Positions 56,294 to 64,000 of a DNA stretch of 64,000 nucleotides are shown one piece after another; positions within the stretch are counted from its first letter, which is position 1; every line of letters begins with the position of its first letter. The notes beneath the pieces are model-generated. The model was not told where the DNA came from, ran no database searches, and worked only from the letters and a program-made list of their open reading frames with translations. A program made the position numbers and the translations under genes. Source of the DNA: Rhodopirellula sp. SM50 (GTDB lineage: Bacteria; Planctomycetota; Planctomycetia; Pirellulales; Pirellulaceae); NCBI RefSeq assembly GCF_002289565.1, contig NZ_NTFY01000074.1, positions 1 to 64,000 of the forward strand, in the 5' to 3' direction.

Positions 56294-58687
56294 ATGATGA
56301 GCGAAAGTGTCGACCGGAAGTCCAGCAACAAGACGCGTTGGCTGTTGATCGCCGTCGCGGGCGCGCTCGCCGTCGTCGGGTTGCTGTATTTATTTGATCG
56401 CATCAGTGTCTTCGGTCCACCTCCGCGACAGTTGCGAGATCGCTGGGAAGCCGGTCATTTCGATCTTCCAGATGACGAACGGCAACGACTTCGAGGAATC
56501 TCGGTCGAGTTCGATTCCTCCAACGAGAGATACGCAGAGCATGCGATTGAGCAAACCCAGTTAGCCAGTTCGCACGTGATTAAACGGGACGGGCCGGTGA
56601 AGCGTCGCGAGCAACTTGCCGACTTTCAGGCAGATCCATCGCGCAAAGTCGCCGTGACGACGGAAGAGTTCCGACACTTCTATCAAGCGTACGCCAATCA
56701 AGACCATCCGGTATTCATCACGTCCGACTCGATCTTGAATGCGTTTCATCGGATTCTCGAAGACTCGATCCTCAAACTGGAATTCCGGCAAGTTGAACGG
56801 TTGCAAAGACTGCTGCCGATGCTCGACGAGCGGCTTGCTGTGACGCGCCGGCCCACTGATTCCGAAGTCGCCCGATTTGCCCGTCGTCGCGCACAAACAA
56901 TCATCGGCGTTGCTCGTCAGCTGATCGATCCGAGCTATGAACCCGATTCCGAGATCCGCCGAATCATTCAAGAAGAGACCGAACGTGTGGAAAGCGGAAC
57001 GGGTCAATCCATGCCCGACTGGCTCGGCGAACCCAAGCGGTCGTTTCTTGCCATCGACTATTCGCGGTTTACGCCCGAGGGGCTCCACACCCGCAGCGAT
57101 CCGCTTCGCCGTCACTACCGGTCGGTCCGATGGTTGCAAACCATTCCATTTTACGTGGGCGATGACGAACATCTGCTTTCGCTCAGACTGATAGGTGAGG
57201 CGGCCAACGGCACGAGTTGGGCGTCATTCGCAGAGACGTATCGCGACTTCTTTGGTGGTACCGACGACTGGAATTTGCAGACTTTGAATTCGCTGCAACC
57301 AGACCGCGGCGAATTGCCGGATTCGATCGACACGCTCCGTCGCAAGCTCTTGCAACACCTCAACGCCACGGGGCCGCCGAGCAAAATCAACGATCGGGTC
57401 GCCGAGGAATTTGCACCGCCTGATCCTGAAAGCTTGTCCCTCCGTGTCTTGTCCGCGTCTCGAACCCCCGAATCAATCTTGTTCCAGGCGACGGCTGATT
57501 GGACGAAGCCTCCGGCGTCCGTCGGATTGCTCCTCTGCACCGCGTTGGGTTCGAAACTTGCTCGCCAGCAGCTTGCCGAATCGAACGAGTCGGAATCGAT
57601 TGCCAAAATCGATTCGGTTGGCAGCTTGCTCGCTGACGACTCCGTTTATGGTGAATACCTACAGTGCCTCGCCACGCTATTGAAGCCGATTGATTCATCA
57701 CCGGGATTCATGTCGACCGACCGCTGGCAGCTGAAGAGCTGTCAGACCGTTTTGGGCGGCTGGACTCAAATGCGTCATACCTTTGCGTTGCAAGCGAAGC
57801 AGAACCGCATCGTTCTCAACCAATCATCGCACGTCGGGGCAGGTTTCGTCGAACCCAACCCCGAGTTCTTCCGCCGCCTCGGGCGATTGGCATCCAGAAT
57901 CGAAAAGTCGCTCGATGAATTGGGTGCGTTTGAAATCAGCTACGAGCACATGCGTTTTCGATTGAATGAATCCGCCCGTTTCTTCATGCTGATTCGCACA
58001 CTGGAGCAGGAAGGGATAGGAATAAATAAATTCAGAATACAATTGACAGTTGAGGATCGTGAGTTTGTTTACGAGGTCTTTGAAAAGATGGGTGAATCGA
58101 ACCCTCAGAACTGGCTGAGTTTTGCCCCACTGGACGGAAAACATTCCGAGCTCATTTTGGCCGCGATTGTTCAGGTTTCAGACTACATCGAACGACGCGA
58201 GTTGCCAAACGATCGTGCCGCGCGGGGGGCGATCCTCAAGGGCGAAAGCAGTTCGAATCGTGTTCGCTGGCAGCGATTGGCGAAAGTTAGCGAGCGGCTT
58301 GGAGACTTGGCGAGCAAGCAACTGGACCATCAGTCGCTCACCGCCCAAGACGAGCAATTCATCACCAACTACGGCGAAACACTTGCCGCTCTGCTCAACT
58401 ACGAATTGTATTCAGCCTCGGATCCGCTCGACGATGCGATGCGCTGCGTGAGCGTCTTGACGCAAGCCAATGGCAATCACGTTCACATCGCAGTGTCTCG
58501 TCCCCAGGCAATCTATGTGTTGTACCCTGATCAGGGCCAGGAACTGCTCTGCCGTGGAGCTGTTTTTCCGTACTTTGAATTCACCGACGACGCGATTGTC
58601 GACGATCAGTCCTGGAAGACACGAGTCGATTCGGCGAATTCTCCAGCACGTCCGAACTGGCTCAAGCCACTATTTACGGACGAATAG
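56294..58687 (+). CDS. DUF3160 family membrane-anchored protein
   Basis: The protein starts at ATG 56294 (or 56297) and has 797 residues; an open frame back to 56120 adds residues that overlap the pectate-lyase relic and lack features. A transmembrane anchor lies at residues ~15-34 (LLIAVAGALAVVGLLYLFDR). The remainder matches the DUF3160 type of large helical exported protein: FRHFYQAYANQDHPVFITSD, DSILNAFHRILEDSILKLE, and near the end HVHIAVSRPQAIYVLYPD. The family is found in planctomycetes and some other bacteria and has no settled function. The gene stands alone on this strand. Confidence 0.82.
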   Translation: MMSESVDRKSSNKTRWLLIAVAGALAVVGLLYLFDRISVFGPPPRQLRDRWEAGHFDLPDDERQRLRGISVEFDSSNERYAEHAIEQTQLASSHVIKRDGPVKRREQLADFQADPSRKVAVTTEEFRHFYQAYANQDHPVFITSDSILNAFHRILEDSILKLEFRQVERLQRLLPMLDERLAVTRRPTDSEVARFARRRAQTIIGVARQLIDPSYEPDSEIRRIIQEETERVESGTGQSMPDWLGEPKRSFLAIDYSRFTPEGLHTRSDPLRRHYRSVRWLQTIPFYVGDDEHLLSLRLIGEAANGTSWASFAETYRDFFGGTDDWNLQTLNSLQPDRGELPDSIDTLRRKLLQHLNATGPPSKINDRVAEEFAPPDPESLSLRVLSASRTPESILFQATADWTKPPASVGLLLCTALGSKLARQQLAESNESESIAKIDSVGSLLADDSVYGEYLQCLATLLKPIDSSPGFMSTDRWQLKSCQTVLGGWTQMRHTFALQAKQNRIVLNQSSHVGAGFVEPNPEFFRRLGRLASRIEKSLDELGAFEISYEHMRFRLNESARFFMLIRTLEQEGIGINKFRIQLTVEDREFVYEVFEKMGESNPQNWLSFAPLDGKHSELILAAIVQVSDYIERRELPNDRAARGAILKGESSSNRVRWQRLAKVSERLGDLASKQLDHQSLTAQDEQFITNYGETLAALLNYELYSASDPLDDAMRCVSVLTQANGNHVHIAVSRPQAIYVLYPDQGQELLCRGAVFPYFEFTDDAIVDDQSWKTRVDSANSPARPNWLKPLFTDE

Positions 58688-58998
58688 AACAGATCTCCTT
58701 ATAAGAGGAATTGAATCCGCGGATGCAACATCCGGGCCAGGCGATTTGGTCGCTACGTGGGACGTCGGTTGTATAAGTGGCGGAGGTGATCATAGCTGAA
58801 TTCGCCAAGACTTTCGCAGCGCCGGCCCTCTCTGGCGTTTGCTTGCTGCGCAAACGCCGTCTCTCCCAGAGGGGGAGATTCTAAATTGGTTGCCAAATTC
58901 TACAGTAAAAGAATCAACGTCCCTAGCAGCGACAGTGGACGGTCGCTCAAGCCTGCACGCCAACACTTACGCCCGTGCTATTGCGTCATCCACTGTTT
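58688..58998. other. Gene-free stretch with a palindromic repeat
   Basis: No gene is supported. Positions 58824-58886 contain GGCGTTTGC-TTGCT-GCGCAAACGCC, a strong stem-loop, flanked by CTCTCT and CTCTCCCAGAGGGGGAGA. It looks like a dispersed palindromic element or a bidirectional terminator between the DUF3160 gene and the convergent membrane-protein gene. Confidence 0.5.
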
Positions 58999-59721
58999 CT
59001 ATTCACCGGTCCGTTGTTTTCCACCGGAGACCGCCACGAGCAGTGTGGATACGGCGAAACCCAAGACCGATCCTTGGAAAAGGAAATCAGAACGCAGGAT
59101 GCCATTGATGCTTCGCGCCAAAGCACTCGGCTCCACCGTTTCTCGCGCGAGGATCTCTGAGAATGGGAGTATCGAGGCCTGACCCCAATACACCATGATC
59201 AACAGAACGGCGAAGCTGACCGCACCGATCAACACCGCACGTCGCGCGAGTCGCCCGTTGTCCGTCATCATGGTCGCTGCCGTAGCGATGCCTGTCGTCG
59301 CGGCCAGCAGTAGAGCATAGCCGACCAGCATCGGGATTTTGGCCGATACAAACGAACTCACAAATCCTTCGGAGTCGATACTCTCGGCACTTGCCAAGTC
59401 GCGGAACGCGGACATCATCAACCAGTCTCCGAATGCGTTGGATGCCGCGCCGACGACCAACAACAACGCTGCGAATCCAAGTAGCGTCCGGGCGACTATT
59501 CTGGGTTTTCGCCGTAAGAGTGTTAGAAACATCATGCCCAGACCAAACATCACCGCACCGAGTCCACCCACCGGCGCCATCCACGTCACGTTTGAGACAC
59601 GCGATTCGGGCTGCATCATTTCACCAATCAACGACATCATCCGAAACGGTGTCAACGACGTGAACAACAGCATCAGAAGGCAGCCAAGCGGTGCGAGAAA
59701 CACGAAAAATGGTCTGATCAT
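58999..59721 (-). CDS. Unknown multi-pass membrane protein
   Basis: The 240-residue protein has about six hydrophobic segments: FFVFLAPLGCLLMLLFTSL near the start, GGLGAVMFGLGMMFLTLL, TLLGFAALLLVVGAASNAFG, PMLVGYALLLAATTGIATAA, AVLIGAVSFAVLLIMVYWG and LGFAVSTLLVAVSG at the end. I do not recognise a family and see no catalytic or ligand motif. The start at 59721 yields an N-terminal transmembrane helix and is plausible, although no strong ribosome-binding site is visible. It is flanked by gene-free stretches on both sides. Confidence 0.65.
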   Translation of the reverse strand: MIRPFFVFLAPLGCLLMLLFTSLTPFRMMSLIGEMMQPESRVSNVTWMAPVGGLGAVMFGLGMMFLTLLRRKPRIVARTLLGFAALLLVVGAASNAFGDWLMMSAFRDLASAESIDSEGFVSSFVSAKIPMLVGYALLLAATTGIATAATMMTDNGRLARRAVLIGAVSFAVLLIMVYWGQASILPFSEILARETVEPSALARSINGILRSDFLFQGSVLGFAVSTLLVAVSGGKQRTGE

Positions 59722-60004
59722 GGATTCGGAAACTGCGGATTGGCGGGCGACGAAGAGAACGGCATGAGCATTTTTCCAGGCTCAGTTTAACGTGTCGTCG
59801 CCGGCTCAAGTGGCCGCCGAGGCATTTGGATTGGGCGAACATGCGGTCGCCTTGGCCGACTGCGGCGCGCGAAGTCGCTCCGGCGCACACTTCGTGAAAT
59901 CGAAGAGAGCGAATATCGGAAATGCAAAAAACGACGTCGGATGAATGGGGCGAGGTCAAGCTTCGCCCGCGCGAGCAACTAAACTGGGGCGATTCGCCTC
60001 CTTC
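59722..60004. other. Gene-free stretch with a possible gene remnant
   Basis: A start-less frame at about 59775-59943 reads AQVAAEAFGLGEHAVALADC, with plausible coding composition and a stop at 59941-59943. I cannot assign it; it may be the tail of a lost gene. No RNA gene or promoter is recognised. Confidence 0.3.
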
Positions 60005-60278
60005 ATGCAATTCCGCTTCATGAGACTTGGAACCTTCCTCGCGTTCGCCTTCGTGGTGACGTCCACCAGTGCAGAAGAGATTCGTTTTGCTGTACCGCGT
60101 CTACCTGGGCACTGGCGACCCGCACGATGCAGAGATGGCCCGATTCCTGCTCCACAACACCCGTCGACACGTCGATATCGACGGCTCATTGGCCTACGGC
60201 CAACCGGGGATGTGCACCGAAGCCCTCAACTTGAGCATCGACCACCGTCGCGGACTTGGCTTGACTGAAGTCAAATGA
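60005..60278 (+). pseudogene. Deletion-fused relic: leader of a secreted protein joined out of frame to a tail
   Basis: The ATG at 60005 opens a good signal peptide (MRLGTFLAFAFVVTSTSAEE) that becomes arginine- and proline-rich after IRFA, around 60090. In another frame, from about 60080 to the stop at 60278, the text reads LLYRVYLGTGDPHDAEMARF, then GSLAYGQPGMCTEALNL, which looks like the end of a large secreted or metabolic enzyme. The simplest reading is a gene that lost its middle, leaving leader and tail in different frames. The family of the tail is not identified with confidence. Confidence 0.5.
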
Positions 60279-60359
60279 CACAGCTGGACGATGATCGTGA
60301 CCCCTGTGATGCGGTTGCCGCCTGCGTCTGCCCACCTAAGATCCCTGTTTATCCCCGGA

Positions 60360-61976
60360 ATGTCGTTTCTAATGACAAATTGCAAAGTCGCCCGCACCTG
60401 CCGCCCGATTGCAGCGCTGGTGTGCGTCGTTTTTCACTGCGTCGTGATGATCGATGGCTTGGCCCAGACGCCGGAGATCAAACCACAGTCGCTGCAGTTT
60501 TCTCGCCAAGCCGTGCGACGAATGGTCTTTGACACGCCCCAACAGATTCCTCTTGCCGCATTGGACCCGGCCACGATCGTCGGTTTGGACCTGATGCATC
60601 CCGTCGTGGGAGACTCAACAGGCGAGTCTCTCGTTTCGATCGACGACGGCAGGCTGAAACTCTCGACCGCAAACGGCGCGTCGTCGGCGCGGTGGATCGG
60701 AGGTTTCAATCCCTTTGCGACTTACGAACTAGGCCTGCACCGATTCGATGGCAGTGGACGAATCGGAATGCTGTTTCGTGACAGGCATCAGCACAACCAC
60801 CTTTCCGCGGCCGTCCTTGTCAACAACGGCGAGTACGAGGCGATCGAGTGGCTGGTGATGAAAGAGGGGCAAGAAGTGGACCGGCAGAGATTCGCATGGC
60901 CCCAAGGCGTGAACACGACGGGGACGGTTCGGCTGCGGGTGCAGCTGCTAGCCGTTGGCGCGAACCTTTACATCGAGTCGGAAGGAACGTCGCACTTGGT
61001 CGGGTATCCCGATTTCAACCAACATCTCGAACTCCGCCGCAAGGAATTGATTCGTCGTTTTGAGTTTTGTGTGTCCAGCGATTTGGAGGCGCATTCTTCG
61101 GTTGAAATCGACGAGGTGATTTCGGCTTTGACACCGGGCTGCGGCCAAGCCGACATTCGTGCCATCACCACGCGCAGCGGAATGCCGTTGCTGGATCAGG
61201 GTCGGGTGTGGCTGACCATGACCGTGCGGGGGCGAGCGTTACCGCATCCGCTACAGGGCGTGTTTTCCCTGAACCCGTCGGTGTTTGATCTCCGCTTCGA
61301 GGGAATCATTGTTTTCGACATGGGTGACGGTCTCTGGCGCAATGAACTCGCTTCGCATTTGTTTTATGACGAGCCGTCGGGGCAATGGCGAGGTTGGACC
61401 ACTGGATTCAGCGCGCTCGGTACGACATCGCAAAAAGAAGAAAAAGCGATCCTGGCGGTCTGGAGTGAGCGCGATCCTCGCCAGGGCTTTTCCATCATGC
61501 ACGCCCGACCGGTCGGGCTGCAGGGGGAACACGAAGACCCGCACGGCGTGTATGACTCACAGGCCGACAAGTGGCGGTTATTGCTGTCCGAGCGTGCCGG
61601 AAAGTATCGCGCGGGAATGTGGGAATCCGATCAGTGGGACCGCGGGTATCAGCGTTTGGCTGGCCCGGTGGAAATGGACAGCACGGGGACGTTGATCCAA
61701 CAGGTTGGCAAGTCACGCTATGTCTTCTTCGGCAGTGCCGATCGCAAAGTTTACATTCGTTCTTATCCCGATCTGAAGCCGGTTGGCGAACTGAACATGC
61801 ACTTGCCGCCGTGGAATGAAAACACGGGCACGCGGATTTGGCCGAACATCATCCCGTTGCCCGATGGGTATCCTGCGCCGTACATCGCGTTGATGATGGA
61901 TCGCCAGAACTATCCCAAGATGCCGGCGCGCAATTGGACGTACGGTGCCATGTATCTCTTCTACGCCCATCCTTGA
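60360..61976 (+). CDS. Secreted jelly-roll plus beta-propeller protein, glycosidase-like
   Basis: The protein begins with a signal peptide (RPIAALVCVVFHCVVMIDG, cleavage near LAQ-TPE). Start candidates are ATG 60360 and ATG 60372; the open frame to 60291 is less likely. Residues ~60-255 form a LamG-like jelly roll (GRIGMLFRDRHQHNHLSAAV, EVDEV-like end at VEIDEVISAL). Residues ~270-538 show propeller-blade features of GH43/GH32-type folds: LASHLFYDEPSGQWRGWTTG, EDPHGVYDSQADKWRLLLSE and GTRIWPNIIPLPDGYPAPY. Catalytic residues cannot be set with certainty. It is a plausible exported glycan-binding or glycan-cleaving protein, but stands apart from the main cluster. Confidence 0.7.
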   Translation: MSFLMTNCKVARTCRPIAALVCVVFHCVVMIDGLAQTPEIKPQSLQFSRQAVRRMVFDTPQQIPLAALDPATIVGLDLMHPVVGDSTGESLVSIDDGRLKLSTANGASSARWIGGFNPFATYELGLHRFDGSGRIGMLFRDRHQHNHLSAAVLVNNGEYEAIEWLVMKEGQEVDRQRFAWPQGVNTTGTVRLRVQLLAVGANLYIESEGTSHLVGYPDFNQHLELRRKELIRRFEFCVSSDLEAHSSVEIDEVISALTPGCGQADIRAITTRSGMPLLDQGRVWLTMTVRGRALPHPLQGVFSLNPSVFDLRFEGIIVFDMGDGLWRNELASHLFYDEPSGQWRGWTTGFSALGTTSQKEEKAILAVWSERDPRQGFSIMHARPVGLQGEHEDPHGVYDSQADKWRLLLSERAGKYRAGMWESDQWDRGYQRLAGPVEMDSTGTLIQQVGKSRYVFFGSADRKVYIRSYPDLKPVGELNMHLPPWNENTGTRIWPNIIPLPDGYPAPYIALMMDRQNYPKMPARNWTYGAMYLFYAHP

Positions 61977-62373
61977 TGGTGCGTCATGCGGAGCGAGTTG
62001 ACCGTAGTCTGCGTTTTCCCTACTGAGCGGTTTTGCCGGTGGCGGGAACGCGTCGATCCACCGATCGATGAAGCTGGAGCATTTCGACCAACATCCGGTG
62101 TCGGCCTTCGGAGCGCGCTACGGAGAGGGCCGAAACCCGCGTCGGTCTGCGCCACCTCCGCGCCCACGCCGGATTTCTTCTGGCTGGCGGGTGGTCCAAC
62201 CTCGGCAGATTTGGATGCTGTGCAATTTGCAGCGGTGTCGCAAAGCACGATTCACACAATTGACACATGACGGTTCGGCCTTACGCAGTTGAGGAGCTGG
62301 TACTGAGCCGCACTAAAGTGCCTGGGTCGCGGAATACCCGCCATGTCGTGAGAGTTGTAAAAGCCCGCATGCT
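61977..62373. other. Gene-free stretch with dispersed repeat, copy 2
   Basis: No gene is supported on either strand. Positions 62095-62202 match, in reverse orientation, the repeat at 16486-16585. It lies between two convergently transcribed genes. Confidence 0.5.
62095..62202 (-). repeat. Dispersed intergenic repeat, copy 2
   Basis: The reverse complement contains TTGGACCACCCGCCAG, GCGCGGAGGTG and GCGGGTTTCGG in the same order as 16486-16585. The copies are diverged at about one base in four. Confidence 0.55.
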
Positions 62374-63966
62374 CTATTTCTGCAATTCCTTAAGATGGTC
62401 CGCAGACCATTTGTCGCCGTGATCGGCGGCTTTCAGATACCAGGCGATTGCTTCGGCGCGGTCTTGGGGGACGGCACGTCCGTGTTCGTACATGTGGCCC
62501 ATCAATCGTTCCGCGGTCGGGTGATTTTTCTCGACCGCTTTCTGGAGCCACTTGAGTGCGGCTGTATCGTCTTTCTGGTAGTAGCGTCCTTGTAGCACCA
62601 TGGACGCAAGAGCAGACTGCGCGCTCGGATCACCGGCGCGGGCTGCGATCACATAGTTCTCCGCCGCTTGCTTGAAGTCCTTCTTTACTCCATCGCCGTT
62701 TTCGTAGATCTGCCCCAGCATGGTGTTGCTCTTCACATAGCCCTTTTTCGCAGCAGATCTTAACAGCTCAACTGCCCTGGCTTCGTCTTTGGAAACGCCG
62801 CTGCCAAATAGGAGCAGCAAGGCGAAATCGTTTTCAGCCATCGTGTATCCTAGCTTCGCGGCTTTCTCGTACCATTCGGCCGCCTCTTCGACGTCTTTCT
62901 TAGTTGCATAACCGTTGTAGTAAAACCGTCCAACGGCATAGCAGGCGGCGGAATCGCCCGCCTCAGCAGCGCTACGATAGTATTGGAACGCGGCGGGGTA
63001 GTTCCGCACGACGCCACGTCCCGATTCGTGTGCAAAACCAAGATACAACTTGGCGGCGGGGAGATCCCCTATATCCTTACCCTTTCGAAAACAACCGACC
63101 GCTTTCTCATCGTTTCGTTTCAGGTAATCCCCTGTCCAGTACATGCGGCCTAAATGAAACCAGGCCCAGGGATCATTCTGTTGAGCTGCTTTTTTGAACG
63201 CTTCCGCCGCCTTAGCCGGTTTCTTTTCCTCGCCTTTGAATGAATCGTAATAAATCGTCCCGATTCCCACGTACCCAGACGACAAACCTCCTTCGGCGGC
63301 TTGCTCGTACCAACGAAGAGCTTTTTCTAAGTCTTGTTTGACGTGAACGCCGGTGCGATAGTGGACGGCCATGATCGCTTGAGCGGCCGGCGAGCCCTGG
63401 ACGGCAGCGTGAAGGAGCCACTTCATCGCGCGATCTTCGTCGACCTTGACTTTTTCATGACCATTCCAGAAGGTTCGATATAAGAAAATGGCCGCTTCAT
63501 GATTGTCGTTTTCTGCGAGGTATTCGACCGCCTTGATGCGTTGCGGAACGGACATCGGCGTCAATTCAAGATCCATTGAAATCGATTCCCCATCCCGCAT
63601 GACTTCAAGATCAACGGTTTGCCCGATTTCGAGATCCCCATCGAGCAGTCCTTTTAAATGGGAAGCCGTTTTCAGCTCCGTATCACCCCAACGAATCAAG
63701 ACGTCGCCCTCCCGAACGCCGGCATTGAACAGAGGAGTTTCTGGTGCAGCGAGTAAGACGACGACTCCTTTTGCCTCGTCTAGTCCATTTTCTTGGACAT
63801 CTTCCGCAGTGACGTCCCGCTGGCTGATGCCGATATAGGGTGTGCTGGTGTCCAGCAGTGAATACTGCGCAAGGAGATCTGAACAGGACAGTACTGAGAA
63901 GACTGCTACCGCAATCGCTGCAGTGAGAAAATTCAGGTTACACAGATTAGATAGATGAATTCTCAT
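62374..63966 (-). CDS. Secreted PDZ and Sel1-repeat protein
   Basis: The 530-residue protein has a signal peptide (FLTAAIAVAVFSVLSCSDLL, cleavage near LAQ; VLSC is a weak lipobox). A PDZ domain lies at about 44-137 (YIGISQRDV, VVLLAAPETPLFNAGVREGD, then VLIRWGDTEL). From about 150 to 525 there are roughly ten Sel1-like TPR repeats of ~36 residues (AMKWLLHAAVQGSPAAQAIM, AAEWYEKAAKLGYTMAENDF, AIAWYLKAADHGDKWSADHL). No protease domain is attached to the PDZ. Such proteins act as scaffolds for periplasmic complexes. The ATG at 63966 was chosen for the signal peptide. Confidence 0.9.
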   Translation of the reverse strand: MRIHLSNLCNLNFLTAAIAVAVFSVLSCSDLLAQYSLLDTSTPYIGISQRDVTAEDVQENGLDEAKGVVVLLAAPETPLFNAGVREGDVLIRWGDTELKTASHLKGLLDGDLEIGQTVDLEVMRDGESISMDLELTPMSVPQRIKAVEYLAENDNHEAAIFLYRTFWNGHEKVKVDEDRAMKWLLHAAVQGSPAAQAIMAVHYRTGVHVKQDLEKALRWYEQAAEGGLSSGYVGIGTIYYDSFKGEEKKPAKAAEAFKKAAQQNDPWAWFHLGRMYWTGDYLKRNDEKAVGCFRKGKDIGDLPAAKLYLGFAHESGRGVVRNYPAAFQYYRSAAEAGDSAACYAVGRFYYNGYATKKDVEEAAEWYEKAAKLGYTMAENDFALLLLFGSGVSKDEARAVELLRSAAKKGYVKSNTMLGQIYENGDGVKKDFKQAAENYVIAARAGDPSAQSALASMVLQGRYYQKDDTAALKWLQKAVEKNHPTAERLMGHMYEHGRAVPQDRAEAIAWYLKAADHGDKWSADHLKELQK

Positions 63967-64000
63967 GGCTTCGGAATAGAGGATGTCTCTGGTTTCAACT

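Noticed and set aside
1-64000. tRNA, rRNA or riboswitch
   Set aside because: I looked for cloverleaf and CCA-like patterns in the gene-free stretches and saw none convincing; an RNA covariance search would be needed to exclude them.

Overview
The window looks like a chromosomal segment of a planctomycete of the Pirellulaceae (Rhodopirellula-like) kind. This rests on several family-level traits: many secreted formylglycine sulfatases, an ECF sigma factor followed by receptor-type Ser/Thr kinases carrying zinc-finger segments, and an enormous exported protein with the planctomycete N-terminal export motif (arginines followed by LLEKLEDRHLLAA) and a dockerin-like tail. The genus is inference; no rRNA or other marker gene is present.

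Region 1 (1-2470) is an IS21-family element, istA plus istB, whose left end lies outside the window. It has beheaded the next gene, which now encodes the C-terminal part of a sulfatase joined to a PhoD-type phosphatase. Region 2 (2455-15953) is a tightly packed forward-strand cluster for sulfated-glycan breakdown: the sulfatase-PhoD remnant, two paralogous secreted beta-propeller glycosidase-like proteins, a GH97-sulfatase fusion, an N-terminally truncated glycosidase-like gene with a carbohydrate-binding-like tail, and two further sulfatases. A frameshifted relic of another sulfatase follows at 15990-16098.

Region 3 (16099-20950) is loosely packed: a LURP-one-like protein, a zinc-ribbon protein, a Dcu-type C4-dicarboxylate transporter, an OmpA-like protein and a possible broken PAAR-like gene. 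Region 4 (21025-26955, minus strand) is a regulatory gene set: ECF sigma factor, free zinc-finger protein, pseudokinase with leucine-rich repeats, and an active-looking kinase with a beta-propeller sensor. A 155-bp imperfect palindrome lies between the sigma factor and the rest.

Region 5 (27248-54706) is a single gene of 9152 codons, read divergently from the sigma factor. It combines repeated N-terminal beta domains, EF-hand-like loops, RTX calcium-binding repeats, FG-GAP repeats, LamG domains, a CSLREA beta-helix, leucine-rich repeats, jelly-roll repeats with a nearly identical 965-bp duplication, PKD and VCBS/cadherin-like domains, and a dockerin-like pair. It is probably a surface adhesin or matrix protein.

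Region 6 (54707-64000) holds an esterase, a pectate-lyase relic, a DUF3160 protein, an unknown membrane protein, a deletion-fused relic, a secreted jelly-roll plus beta-propeller protein and a PDZ-Sel1 protein. The window is notable for the number of decayed carbohydrate-enzyme relics between intact genes. With the IS element and dispersed palindromes, this points to an accessory region in active turnover.
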